Part shown: positions 1 to 7,802 of the stretch, piece after piece
Layout of the letters: each line of letters begins with the position of its first letter
Numbering within the stretch: position 1 is the stretch's first letter
From: DASQHM01 sp035632095
Lineage (GTDB): Bacteria; Pseudomonadota; Alphaproteobacteria; Ferrovibrionales; Ferrovibrionaceae
Direction of reading: 5' to 3'
Length of the DNA: 63,774 nt
Assembly (NCBI GenBank): GCA_035632095.1
Contig: DASQHM010000016.1
Span: forward strand, 1-63,774
Translations under genes and position numbers: made by a program
The notes under the pieces: generated by a model
Seen by the model: only the letters and a program-made list of their open reading frames with translations
The model's database searches: none
What the model was told of the DNA's origin: nothing

Positions 1-117
1 GCGGCGCCGGCGCCGAAATCAAAGGTCGGCCACGAGCCGACCGACACTGCGGAAGTGCGCCGTGTCGCCCTCGGCAACGATGAGCGGCTGCCCGAACACC
101 TGAAACCGAAACGGTGA
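1..117 (+). CDS. C-terminal end of an unidentified protein (partial)
   Basis: An open frame enters from the left edge and ends at TGA 115-117, giving 38 residues that finish in ..PEHLKPKR. It is rich in Ala, Pro and charged residues and carries no motif I recognise. Codon use is GC-rich like the rest of the window, and no rival frame in this stretch looks better, so it is probably the tail of a real upstream gene. Function cannot be inferred. Confidence 0.45.
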   Translation, partial: AAPAPKSKVGHEPTDTAEVRRVALGNDERLPEHLKPKR

Positions 118-144
118 GGCGGCGAAGCGCCGGACTTTCCCGCG

Positions 145-174
145 AAAAAACGGCGGCACCGCAAAGTGCCGCCG
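145..174 (-). terminator. Rho-independent terminator reading leftward
   Basis: A perfect 9-bp inverted repeat (CGGCGGCAC / GTGCCGCCG, 151-159 and 166-174) encloses a 6-nt loop and is flanked on its left by AAAAAA (145-150). On the minus strand this is a GC-rich stem followed by six T residues, a classical intrinsic terminator. It could end a transcript coming from the GMC oxidoreductase gene to the right. On the plus strand no T-run follows the stem, so it is a poor terminator for the gene ending at 117. Confidence 0.6.
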
Positions 175-811
175 TCAAGTCAAGGGGAGGGGACTACTCG
201 GACGCTACTCGTACGCACTGCCACGCTACAAAACACTGGTCGTGTCGGCGCCGCGCCGGCTCGGCCGGCAAGATGCGGCCTACGACAGCGAGTTGGTCGC
301 CGCCGATAGCTCCGTCCACCAGAATAAGGATGACGTCGCATAACTGCCTGGCGGACGCAGTATCGACGGCGTCTTGGTGCGAGTTGCGGCCTTCGCTCGC
401 GAAGTCTTTGGATGCCCATGGGCCGCTTTGCGTCTCGCGGCGCGGCGTGTCGATCGGGTTTCCTGCCCCGTCCGACAGTGCCGCTTGCTGGATGGATTGC
501 CGGTCCGGCCGGCGCGCTTGTCGCCACGCCCGAGCGTCGCGCGTCGCGTCGTAGCCGAGACCAATGTGCGCTTCCTGTTCGATCCCATTAAGACCACTTT
601 TGACTTCCGCTACGCCTGCCCACCGTAATGCAGAGCAAGGCGCGTGCCAGGGCGGCATGGTTTACGGGCGGATGGTGCCGGATCAACGCCTTAGCGGCCG
701 ATCGGGGCCAAGGCCTGGCCGGGCGTTCGGCAATTCGTAAGGCAGGCCGACGGAGCGCGGCCGAGAAGCGTCGGCCGGTATTACGTATCCTCTTGAATTA
801 ACTATAAAAAT
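175..811. other. Gene-poor interval
   Basis: About 640 bp separate the terminator from the end of the GMC oxidoreductase gene. Open frames of 80-155 codons exist on both strands. They overlap one another, have compositions typical of shadows in GC-rich DNA, and show no recognisable motif or good ribosome binding site. The minus frame at 194-658 is the least bad candidate because the leftward terminator lies 20 bp beyond its stop. The bases near 785-815 (tcctcttgaattaactataaa) are AT-rich. I see no repeat or RNA gene. Confidence 0.4.
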
Positions 812-2437
812 TCAACGCCCGGCACGCTCGTGCCGGATCATCGCGGCGGCCTTTTCGGCGATCATGATGGTCGGCGCATTGGTGTTGCCCGAGGTGATGG
901 TCGGCATGATCGACGCATCGGCGATGCGAAGGCCGCCGATGCCGCGCACGCGCAATCGGTCGTCCACGACCGCGAGGCTGTCTTGTCCCATGCGGCAGGT
1001 CCCGACCGGATGAAAGATCGTGGTGCCGATATCGCCGGCCGCCTTGGCGAGGTCGTCGTCGCTCTCGACCTGCGGTCCGGGCTTGAATTCTTCCGGCTCG
1101 AAGCGCGCCAACGCCTTTGCGGCGCAAATTCGCCGCGTCAAACGCATGGCGTCGGCGGCGACCTGTCTGTCCTCGGGCGCCTGCAGGTAGTTCGGACGGA
1201 TTTTCGGATGCGCGCTCGGATCGGCGCTCCGGATGCGCACGTGGCCGCGGCTCAACGGTTGCAGGTTGCACACGGACGCCGTGAACGCCGGAAACTTGTG
1301 CGGCGGCGCGTCGAACCGGTCGAGGCTCAGCGGCTGCACGTGATATTCCAGGTTGGGCGCCACGCGCCCCGGGTCGCTCTTCGCGAAGCACCCGAGTTGG
1401 CTCGGCGCCATGGTGAGCGGCCCGCGCTTGAACAGAAAATATTCGAGGCCCATGCCGACGCGCCCGAGCAGGCTGTTGGCGCGTTCGTTCAAGGTGCGCG
1501 TGTTCTTGACCTTATACGCCATGCGGATCTGCAGATGGTCCTGCAGATTTTCGCCGACGCCGGCCAGCTCGTGGCGCACGGGAACGCCGAGCGAGTGCAG
1601 CAATTCGCCCGGGCCAATTCCGGACACCTGCATTATTTGCGGCGAGCCGATCGCGCCGGCCGCGAGCACGACTTCGCCCTGCGCCTTGGCAAATCGCTGT
1701 TGACCTTGATGGGTGAATTCGACGCCGGCCACGCGGCCGCCTTCGACGCGGAGTCCCGTGACCATGGCGCCGGTCAAGACCTGGAGGTTGGCGCGGCTCT
1801 GCACCGGCCGCAGGAACGCCTTGGCCGTGTTCCAGCGCACGCCGCGCTTCTGGTTGACCTGGAAGTACCCGCAGCCCTCGTTGTCGCCGCGGTTGAAGTC
1901 GTCGGTTCGCGGAATGCCGACCTCGGCGGCGGCGTCGCGAAACGCTTCGAGGATTTCCCACGTCAGGCGCATTTCCTCGACGCGCCATTCGCCGCCGGAA
2001 CCGTGAAATTCGTCGGCGCCGCGAACCTGATCCTCCGAGCGCTTGAACAGCGGCAGCACGTCGTCCCAGGACCAGCCGACGTTGCCGAGCTGCCGCCAAT
2101 GGTCGTAATCGCGCGCCTGTCCGCGCATGTAGATCATCCCGTTGATGGACGAGCAGCCGCCGAGCACGCGGCCGCGCGGATAGTTCAAGGCGCGGCCGTT
2201 CAAGCCTTGCTCGGCCTCGGTCTTGAAGCACCAATCGGTGCGCGGATTGTTCTGGGTGTAGAGATAGCCGATCGGGATGTGGATCCAGATGTAGTTGTCC
2301 TTGCCGCCGGCTTCCAAAAGCAGAACGCGCGAACCGGGATCGGCGCTCAACCGGTTCGCCAAGACGCAGCCGGCGCTGCCGGCGCCGATCACGACATAGT
2401 CAAACGTGCCGAATTCCGCGGGCGAGACGGTGCCCAT
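812..2437 (-). CDS. GMC-family FAD oxidoreductase (choline/alcohol dehydrogenase-like)
   Basis: This 541-residue protein belongs to the glucose-methanol-choline oxidoreductase family, which oxidises alcohols with FAD. The N-terminus has the dinucleotide-binding motif GAGSAG at residues 18-23 followed by the acidic end of the second strand (LLLEAGG). A family signature around RGRVLGGCSSING is present. The C-terminal segment ..ADASIMPTITSGNTNAPTIMIAEKAA carries the conserved Asn of the catalytic His/Asn pair. There is no signal peptide, so it is cytoplasmic or membrane-associated. The ATG at 2437 is 39 bp downstream of the pqqE stop on the same strand, so it may be the last gene of the PQQ operon. 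Its substrate is unknown; an alcohol or an aldehyde product of the quinoprotein pathway is an inference only. Confidence 0.9.
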   Translation of the reverse strand: MGTVSPAEFGTFDYVVIGAGSAGCVLANRLSADPGSRVLLLEAGGKDNYIWIHIPIGYLYTQNNPRTDWCFKTEAEQGLNGRALNYPRGRVLGGCSSINGMIYMRGQARDYDHWRQLGNVGWSWDDVLPLFKRSEDQVRGADEFHGSGGEWRVEEMRLTWEILEAFRDAAAEVGIPRTDDFNRGDNEGCGYFQVNQKRGVRWNTAKAFLRPVQSRANLQVLTGAMVTGLRVEGGRVAGVEFTHQGQQRFAKAQGEVVLAAGAIGSPQIMQVSGIGPGELLHSLGVPVRHELAGVGENLQDHLQIRMAYKVKNTRTLNERANSLLGRVGMGLEYFLFKRGPLTMAPSQLGCFAKSDPGRVAPNLEYHVQPLSLDRFDAPPHKFPAFTASVCNLQPLSRGHVRIRSADPSAHPKIRPNYLQAPEDRQVAADAMRLTRRICAAKALARFEPEEFKPGPQVESDDDLAKAAGDIGTTIFHPVGTCRMGQDSLAVVDDRLRVRGIGGLRIADASIMPTITSGNTNAPTIMIAEKAAAMIRHERAGR

Positions 2438-2476
2438 AGTCGCTGCCCTCTTAGCGCCGGCGTGCGTTTCGAGCGT

Positions 2477-3580
2477 CTAGCCGCCGCCGATGCGCCGGTA
2501 AATGAAGCCGGGCGGGGTCGCCGAGCTTTCCCGCGACGCGATTTCCACCAGCGCGGCGTGATCGGCCGAGAGACCGCAGGCGGGATCGGTCGCCGCCGCA
2601 TTGCCGGTGATCGCGAAGGCCTGGCACCGGCAGCCGCCCCAATCCACTTCGCGGCGTTCGCAGGACCGGCAGAGCTCCGGCATCCAATCGGTGCCGCGAA
2701 ACATCTCGAAGGCCCGCGAATCGCGCCATATGGCCGCCAACGGCCGCCCGCCCACACGCTCGAATTCGAGGCCCTCGATGCTTTCCGCCGCATGACAGGG
2801 CAAGACTTTTCCGGCCGGCGAGATGTTCAGGAACTGCCGGCCCCAGCCGCCCATGCACGCCTTGGGCTGCCGCGCGTAGTAGTCCGGGACCACGTAGTCG
2901 ATGGTCAGCACGCCCTTCAAGCGCTCGCGCGCCGCTTCGACCGTCGCGGTCGCGCGTTCCAATTCGGCGCGGGTCGGCATGAGGGCGGCGCGGTTCTTCA
3001 GCGCCCAGCCGTAGTACTGGACGTGGGCGACTTCGAGCCGGCGCGCGTCAAGCTCCACGGCGAGATCGATGAAGGCCCGCAGATTGTGGAGGTTCTGCCG
3101 ATGCACCACGGCATTGAGCGTGAGCGGCAAGCCGAGCTCGCGCACGATGCGCCCGACCGCAAGTTTCTTCGCGTGCCCCCCGGCGTAGCCGCCGATGCGA
3201 TCGGCGTTGGCGGCTTCGACGTCCTGGAACGACAGTTGGACATGGTCAAGTCCGGCATCGACGAGGCGCGCGAGGCGAGGCTTGTCGAGCAGCACGCCGG
3301 AGGTGATTAGGTTGCTGTAGAGGCCGACCTTGGCGGCGCAGGCGACGAGTTCCTCGAGATCCTTTCGCGCCGTCGGCTCGCCGCCCGAAAAGTGCACTTG
3401 CAGCACGCCCATGCGGGCGGCTTCCTCGAGCACCGTTCGCCAGGTCGCCGTGTCCAGCTCGGCCGCGGCGCGTTCGAGCTCCAGCGGGTTCGAGCAATAG
3501 GGACATTGCAGCGGGCAGCGATGGGTGAGTTCCGCCAGCAGCGCGAAAGGTGGCGAGGGGATCGATGCGGGTGCGTTCAT
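2477..3580 (-). CDS. pqqE: PqqE, radical SAM enzyme of PQQ biosynthesis
   Basis: PqqE forms the first carbon-carbon bond between the conserved Glu and Tyr of the PqqA peptide. The 367-residue product has the radical SAM cluster motif CPLQCPYC (Cys22, Cys26, Cys29), the glycine-rich FSGGEP segment, and a C-terminal SPASM region with many cysteines (ACMGGWG, LPCHAAE, ELCRSCERREV, GGCRCQAFA). The start at 3580 is chosen because homology begins a few residues later and the ATG overlaps the pqqD stop by 4 bp, which implies translational coupling. PqqE works with the chaperone PqqD encoded just before it. Length is normal for the family. Confidence 0.96.
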   Translation of the reverse strand: MNAPASIPSPPFALLAELTHRCPLQCPYCSNPLELERAAAELDTATWRTVLEEAARMGVLQVHFSGGEPTARKDLEELVACAAKVGLYSNLITSGVLLDKPRLARLVDAGLDHVQLSFQDVEAANADRIGGYAGGHAKKLAVGRIVRELGLPLTLNAVVHRQNLHNLRAFIDLAVELDARRLEVAHVQYYGWALKNRAALMPTRAELERATATVEAARERLKGVLTIDYVVPDYYARQPKACMGGWGRQFLNISPAGKVLPCHAAESIEGLEFERVGGRPLAAIWRDSRAFEMFRGTDWMPELCRSCERREVDWGGCRCQAFAITGNAAATDPACGLSADHAALVEIASRESSATPPGFIYRRIGGG

Positions 3581-3864
3581 GCTTCCATGAATCCCTTGTC
3601 CGCCAGGTCCTGCAGCATGGCCGTCACGTCGCGGCCGACCACGTCGCGGGGTGCCGAGAATTTCGCGGCCAAGCCGTCGGCGATGGCGGACACGCTTGCC
3701 TGCCCGTCGCAAAGCTTGAGAATCTCCACCGCGATCTCGTCAGGCATGAGCACGCGCTCCGGCGCCAGGAGCAGCCATTGCTTGCGCGTCTCGTCGAAAC
3801 GGAACTTCACGTGGCGCGGCAGGTGCGGCACGCTGGTGTCGCCGATTTCGACGCGGCCCTTCAT
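3577..3864 (-). CDS. pqqD: PqqD, peptide chaperone of PQQ biosynthesis
   Basis: This is a 95-residue protein with the PqqD winged-helix fold, recognised from HVKFRFDETRKQWLLLAPERV near the start and the later LPDEIAVEILKLCDG-like helix. PqqD binds PqqA and presents it to PqqE. It overlaps the pqqC stop by 4 bp upstream and the pqqE start by 4 bp downstream, so pqqC, pqqD and pqqE form a tightly coupled unit. Length matches the free-standing form of the family; in some organisms pqqC and pqqD are fused, but here they are separate. Confidence 0.95.
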   Translation of the reverse strand: MKGRVEIGDTSVPHLPRHVKFRFDETRKQWLLLAPERVLMPDEIAVEILKLCDGQASVSAIADGLAAKFSAPRDVVGRDVTAMLQDLADKGFMEA

Positions 3865-4610
3865 TGCTCGTTGGGCACGAATGCGCCCGGCGGTATGTGG
3901 CCCGGCTCCACATAGGCGTAGTAGAGCGCATCGAGTTGCGACCACAGCACGTCGCATTTGAAGTAGAGCGCGTCCAGGACCAGTTGCTGCTGCTCCGGTG
4001 TGCGCGCCTCGCGCTTGCAGTATTCGAGCGCATAGTCGGCGTCGCGCGGTGCCTGCGACAGTCTGGCATTGAAGTAGGCTAGGGTCTTTTCGCTCACGAA
4101 CGGATAGCCGGCCAGCATGCCCGACACCCGCTCGGAAATGATCCCGGGCGAGAACATTTCGGTGAGGGACGAGGCGACCGCTTCGAGCAGGCTGCGCTCG
4201 CGCACGAAGCGCACATAGGCCTCGACGGCGAAGCGCGTGCCGGCCAGGGCGCCGCGCTCGGAAATGACATAGGCCCGGTCGAGGCCGAGATCGTCGGTCA
4301 AGGCCAGCCAGCGCACGATGCCGCCTTCGCCCGGCTGGCCGCCGTCGTGATCGACCAGGCGCTGGCGCCAAACGCGACGCAGCTCGGGATCTTCGGCGCG
4401 GCCGATCAGCGAGCCGTCCTTCAGCGGAATGTGGCTTTGGTAGCAATAGCGGTTGAGCGCCCAGGCCTGCACCTGGCCCTTGTTGAGCTTTCCACTGTGC
4501 AGACGCTTATGAAACGGGTGCAGATTGTGATAGCGCTCGGCCCCGATGGCCTTGAGGCGCGCCTCCAGCTCGGCGGGCGTCAGCAGGCGGCTCAGTGTCA
4601 TCGTGGTCAT
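3861..4610 (-). CDS. pqqC: PqqC, pyrroloquinoline-quinone synthase
   Basis: PqqC is the cofactor-less oxidase that carries out the final ring closure and eight-electron oxidation to PQQ. The 249-residue product is helical and contains the family segments YHNLHPFHKRLHSGKL, WALNRYCYQSHIPLKD and a DHDGGQPGEGGI stretch expected at the active site. The start at 4610 (MTTMTLSRL) is placed where homology begins; it overlaps the pqqB stop by 4 bp. It sits in standard order between pqqB and pqqD. Confidence 0.96.
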   Translation of the reverse strand: MTTMTLSRLLTPAELEARLKAIGAERYHNLHPFHKRLHSGKLNKGQVQAWALNRYCYQSHIPLKDGSLIGRAEDPELRRVWRQRLVDHDGGQPGEGGIVRWLALTDDLGLDRAYVISERGALAGTRFAVEAYVRFVRERSLLEAVASSLTEMFSPGIISERVSGMLAGYPFVSEKTLAYFNARLSQAPRDADYALEYCKREARTPEQQQLVLDALYFKCDVLWSQLDALYYAYVEPGHIPPGAFVPNEQ

Positions 4611-5536
4611 AACGCGATCTCCATGCCGTCGTGGGCGACGCTCCAGCCCGCCGCCTCGCAGGCTCGGCGCTCGGCCGAATCCGATGCCAGGATCGGATTG
4701 GTATTGTTGATGTGAATGAACACGCGCCGCCGGATGCCGAGCGGCGCCAGCGCGGCCATGGATCCTTTGTCGCCCGATATGCTCATGTGCCCCATGCGGG
4801 CGCCGGTCTTGGTCCCGACGCCGGCCCGCTGCATCTCGTCGTCGCGCCACAGCGTACCATCAAAGAACAGGAGTTCCGCGCCCTTGAGCCGCGCCGCCAG
4901 GTCCGCCGACAAGCCCGCGCATCCGGGCACGTAGTGCAGCGACTTGCCGCCGGCCGAGCTCCTGAGCGTCAGGCCGATCGTATCGCCTGCTTGCGTGCCG
5001 AAACCCGGGCCTGCGGCGGCGTCTTCCAGGTAGAGCGCGATCTTGCCGGGCACGGCGAATGCTTCCGCCTCGATGCCAAGCATGGTTCCCTCGGCATCCC
5101 GCAAGGCCGTGCGTTCGCCGAGCGGCAAATTTTCCCGGCGCACCAGGTCGCGGTTCAGGACGTTGAAGATGCTGTTGGCGGCGAGCACGTCGCGCACGCG
5201 GCTGCTGGCGTAGACGGAGAACGGTTGGCTTTCCCGAAGCGTCAGCAGCCCCGCCACATGGTCCACATCGCCGTTGGTCAGCAACGCCGCGGCGATGGGG
5301 CTGTGGCGCTTGCCTTGGCGCGGATGCAGTGCCGGCGTCGCGGCGATCTGCCGGCCAAGGTCGGGTGAGGTGTTTAGGAGAATCCAACGCTCGCCGTCAT
5401 CACTGACGGCGAGCGAGGATTGGGTGCGAGGTTGAAATGCAGGGTCGCCCCGGCGGACGCGACGACAATTATCGCAGTTGCAGTTCCACTGCGGAAAGCC
5501 GCCGCCCGCGGCCGAGCCGAGCACTATGATCCGCAC
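4607..5536 (-). CDS. pqqB: PqqB, metallo-beta-lactamase-fold hydroxylase of PQQ biosynthesis
   Basis: This 309-residue PqqB shows the N-terminal signature RIIVLGSAAGGGFPQWNC followed by CDNCRR, the metal-binding region TNGDVDHVAGLL, and HINNTNPIL near the C-terminus. PqqB is reported to be an iron-dependent hydroxylase acting on the Glu-Tyr intermediate. Translation begins at a GTG (5534-5536) preceded by an AGGAAGG element about ten bases upstream. The gene starts 44 bp after the pqqA stop and overlaps pqqC by 4 bp. Confidence 0.96.
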   Translation of the reverse strand: MRIIVLGSAAGGGFPQWNCNCDNCRRVRRGDPAFQPRTQSSLAVSDDGERWILLNTSPDLGRQIAATPALHPRQGKRHSPIAAALLTNGDVDHVAGLLTLRESQPFSVYASSRVRDVLAANSIFNVLNRDLVRRENLPLGERTALRDAEGTMLGIEAEAFAVPGKIALYLEDAAAGPGFGTQAGDTIGLTLRSSAGGKSLHYVPGCAGLSADLAARLKGAELLFFDGTLWRDDEMQRAGVGTKTGARMGHMSISGDKGSMAALAPLGIRRRVFIHINNTNPILASDSAERRACEAAGWSVAHDGMEIAL

Positions 5537-5580
5537 GCGACACGGACCTTCCTCGCGCGATTAAATCGAGTCTCGACGCC

Positions 5581-5658
5581 TTAGGCGACGAGCGCGCACG
5601 CGTAAGAATTGATTTCCAGGCCGACGGCCACTTCGACGATCTTCGGCGTCTTCCACAT
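5581..5658 (-). CDS. pqqA: PqqA, precursor peptide of PQQ
   Basis: A 25-codon gene encodes a peptide beginning MWKTPKIVEVAVG and containing the invariant pair Glu15 and Tyr19 in the segment GLEINSY. These two residues are the source of all PQQ carbon and nitrogen atoms, and their E-x3-Y spacing is exactly that required. It ends ACALVA before TAA (5581-5583). A GGGAAG ribosome site lies about six bases before ATG 5658. It sits directly upstream of pqqB, as in most pqq operons, and is short enough to be missed by routine gene calling. Confidence 0.95.
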   Translation of the reverse strand: MWKTPKIVEVAVGLEINSYACALVA

Positions 5659-5718
5659 AGGCTTCTTCCCTCTCCTCGGGGTTGCAACCGTCGGCGGCTG
5701 TGCCGACCGGACGGAACC

Positions 5719-5747
5719 ATTATTCCTGCGCCTTGGCGCAACATCAA
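5719..5747 (-). promoter_or_regulatory. Candidate pqqA promoter with palindrome in the spacer
   Basis: On the minus strand TTGATG (5742-5747) and AATAAT (5719-5724) are separated by exactly 17 bases, close to the sigma-70 consensus. The spacer contains the inverted repeat TGCGCC-TT-GGCGCA (5727-5740), which could be a repressor or activator site. The start of transcription would fall near 5712, leaving a leader of about 54 nt before pqqA. The region lies in the 127-bp gap after the ABC permease gene, so pqqA could be transcribed both from here and by read-through. Confidence 0.45.
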
Positions 5748-5785
5748 CCATGAAATTATTAAGTGAATTCAGCTAGTTGATCCAG

Positions 5786-6595
5786 TCAAGCAGCCTGGGG
5801 AGCGCGCCGGATGGCGCCGCGCTGCGGGTCATAGCCGATCGTGGCCGCGGCAAAGAACGCCAAACCGCATCCAGCAACGACCGCGCAGGACAGGTAATCG
5901 AGCCGCCCGTAGAGCGCAAAGCGGATCAATTCGATCACGTAGGTGAACGGATTCACGCGCGCGAGCCAGTAGACCGCGTCGGCGCCGTTCTCCTGCAGCT
6001 TCCACATCGGATAGAGCGCCGAGGACAGAAAGAACATCGGGAAGATCACGAAGTTCATGGTGCCGGCGAAGTTCTCGAGCTGCTTGATGCTGACCGATAG
6101 CAGCAGGCCGAGCGCGCCGAGCATCAATCCGCCGGCGATCAGCGCCGGCAGCACGCTTGCCATGCCGGCCCAGGGAATGTCGACGCCGACCAGGCGCGCA
6201 ACGATGATGAACGCATAGGCCTGCAGCACGGACAGCGCCGCGCCGGCGATCAGCTTGCACAGCAGCAGATACCAGCGCGGCAACGGCGCCGTCAGCAGCA
6301 GCCGCATCATGCCCATCTCGCGGTCGTAGACCATCGAGAGCGACGACTGCATGCCGTTGAACAGCAGCACCATGCCGAGCAGTCCCGGCACCACATAGAC
6401 CTGGTACTCCACATAGGTTTCGTAGGGCGGCATGATCGAAACGCCGAGCACGTTCTGGAATCCGGCGGCGAAAACCAGCAGCCACAGCGCCGGGCGCACC
6501 AAGGCGGAAAACAATCGTCCGGTCTGATTGAAAAAGCGAAGCGCCTCGCGGCTGGCGACGGCGTAGAGTGCGCTCAAGGCATGGGCGGGGCGCAT
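5786..6595 (-). CDS. ABC-2 type permease of the PQQ-alcohol dehydrogenase-associated ABC system (PedC-like)
   Basis: This 269-residue integral membrane protein has about six hydrophobic segments, beginning with LVRPALWLLVFAAGF and including VVPGLLGMVLLFNGM, ALIAGGLMLGALGLLL and FVIFPMFFLSSALYP. It is the ABC-2 (exporter-type) permease class and resembles PedC of Pseudomonas alcohol-oxidation clusters. The start at 6595 is preferred because CCGGAGG lies nine bases upstream and 13 bp separate it from the previous stop. With the ATPase, propeller and binding protein encoded upstream it completes an ABC system. Relatives (PedA1A2BC, LutABEF) have been reported as needed for lanthanide acquisition, but the transported species is not proved here. 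Confidence 0.85.
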   Translation of the reverse strand: MRPAHALSALYAVASREALRFFNQTGRLFSALVRPALWLLVFAAGFQNVLGVSIMPPYETYVEYQVYVVPGLLGMVLLFNGMQSSLSMVYDREMGMMRLLLTAPLPRWYLLLCKLIAGAALSVLQAYAFIIVARLVGVDIPWAGMASVLPALIAGGLMLGALGLLLSVSIKQLENFAGTMNFVIFPMFFLSSALYPMWKLQENGADAVYWLARVNPFTYVIELIRFALYGRLDYLSCAVVAGCGLAFFAAATIGYDPQRGAIRRAPQAA

Positions 6596-6608
6596 GGCGG
6601 GCCTCCGG

Positions 6609-7802
6609 TCAGAAGTGGCACTTGGACTCCGGCTTGTCGAAACCGAGCGTATCAAGGTTGTTGGTCGCGTGCTGGAACTGCGGCAGCGGCGCCGTGGCCA
6701 CCACCCAGTTGCTGTCCGCGAGCATCAAGGGCTGGCGGAGTTGATTGTCCCACGGCCGGAAGCTGAGCGAGGCGCCTTTGTACCCGTCGAGCGAAAGCTG
6801 CGGGGACTTGAGATAGGCCGCGATCTTGCCGAAATCCGCCGACGCGGTGCGCATCGCAGCCTCGCCGAGCGCGCGGACCGCGATCCAGGCCGCCCAATCG
6901 GCGCTTTGCATCTGCCGGCCGGTCTTGCGCTGGAAGCGGCGCAAGAGTTGCGGCGCGCCATCGCGCTCGAAGGCCCAGGACCAGGCCACGGGCGCGAGGC
7001 CGGCGGTGCCGACGACCGGCCGCGGCAGCTGCGTGGCGTAAGGAACATAGCGGCCGAATTCGCCGTCGGTATCGGCCACGAACACCACGTCGTAGTCGGC
7101 GCCGCCGGTCAGCAAGGCGAGGTTGTCGGAATCGCGCGCGCGCGGGTCGTTGCCTAGAACAAACTTGCGCATCTCGACGATTTTCGCGCCGAATTTCGCC
7201 GCCGAATGCTGGAACGCCTCGGTCAGCGCCGCGTCTTCCCGCAACGGCCCCTGCAGCACCAGGACCTGACGCCATTTTTTTGCCAGCAAGAACTCGGCCA
7301 GCGCGTCCATGCGCATGGCGCGGGAGGGGATGGTATGCAGCAGGTTCCCCTGGCAGGCGCCGGCGCGCAGCTCATCGCTCTCCGCCGATACGTTGAGAAG
7401 CACGTACGGTTTGTCGCGAAGCATCTTGGCGACGTCCGCGGTCACGGCATCGGGCGCGTCGATCAGAAAGACCTGAACGCCCTTCAACTCCTTGAGCGAA
7501 TTCGCCGCCGCGACCATAGCCGCCGCATCCGCCGCCTCGGCCTTTTCCAACGCGAATTCCAGCCCGAACGGCTGTCCGTTCAAGTTGATTTCATCGATAC
7601 CGAGCTCGGCACCCGCGTCGGGACGTCCGCCAGGCGACAGCAGCAATCCCGCATACGCCCACTTGTCGTCGTAACGCGGATCGTCGGTCAGGCCGAGATA
7701 ACCGATGCGCAGCGTCGTTCCGGCGAACGCGGGCGCTGCGATCGTCCAGACGGCGAGCAGCAGCGCCGCGCCGATCCAAGCAGCAGCCCGCCGTTCAATC
7801 AT
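6609..7802 (-). CDS. Periplasmic substrate-binding protein, PQQ-dependent alcohol dehydrogenase system
   Basis: This 397-residue exported protein has a signal peptide with hydrophobic core WIGAALLLAVWTIAAPAFA and likely cleavage after AFA. The mature part begins TTLRIGYLGLTDDPRYDDKWAYAG and resembles branched-chain amino acid receptor folds. The family is the binding component found with PQQ-dependent alcohol dehydrogenases (TIGR03863 type), typified by the C-terminal DTLGFDKPESKCHF ending. It overlaps the end of the propeller gene by 8 bp, so the two are translationally coupled. Ligand is unknown; a lanthanide complex, an alcohol or a cofactor precursor are all possible. Confidence 0.85.
   Translation of the reverse strand: MIERRAAAWIGAALLLAVWTIAAPAFAGTTLRIGYLGLTDDPRYDDKWAYAGLLLSPGGRPDAGAELGIDEINLNGQPFGLEFALEKAEAADAAAMVAAANSLKELKGVQVFLIDAPDAVTADVAKMLRDKPYVLLNVSAESDELRAGACQGNLLHTIPSRAMRMDALAEFLLAKKWRQVLVLQGPLREDAALTEAFQHSAAKFGAKIVEMRKFVLGNDPRARDSDNLALLTGGADYDVVFVADTDGEFGRYVPYATQLPRPVVGTAGLAPVAWSWAFERDGAPQLLRRFQRKTGRQMQSADWAAWIAVRALGEAAMRTASADFGKIAAYLKSPQLSLDGYKGASLSFRPWDNQLRQPLMLADSNWVVATAPLPQFQHATNNLDTLGFDKPESKCHF

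Noticed and set aside
194..658. 154-codon minus-strand open frame just upstream of the leftward terminator
   Set aside because: No ribosome binding site, domain or sensible composition could be seen. It overlaps several equally long frames on both strands. Kept only as a remote possibility in the gene-poor interval entry.
830..3310. Very long plus-strand frame (826 codons) opposite the GMC oxidoreductase and PqqE genes
   Set aside because: It is antisense to two genes with clear motifs. Its product is rich in Arg, Ala and His with no domain, the usual shadow in GC-rich DNA.
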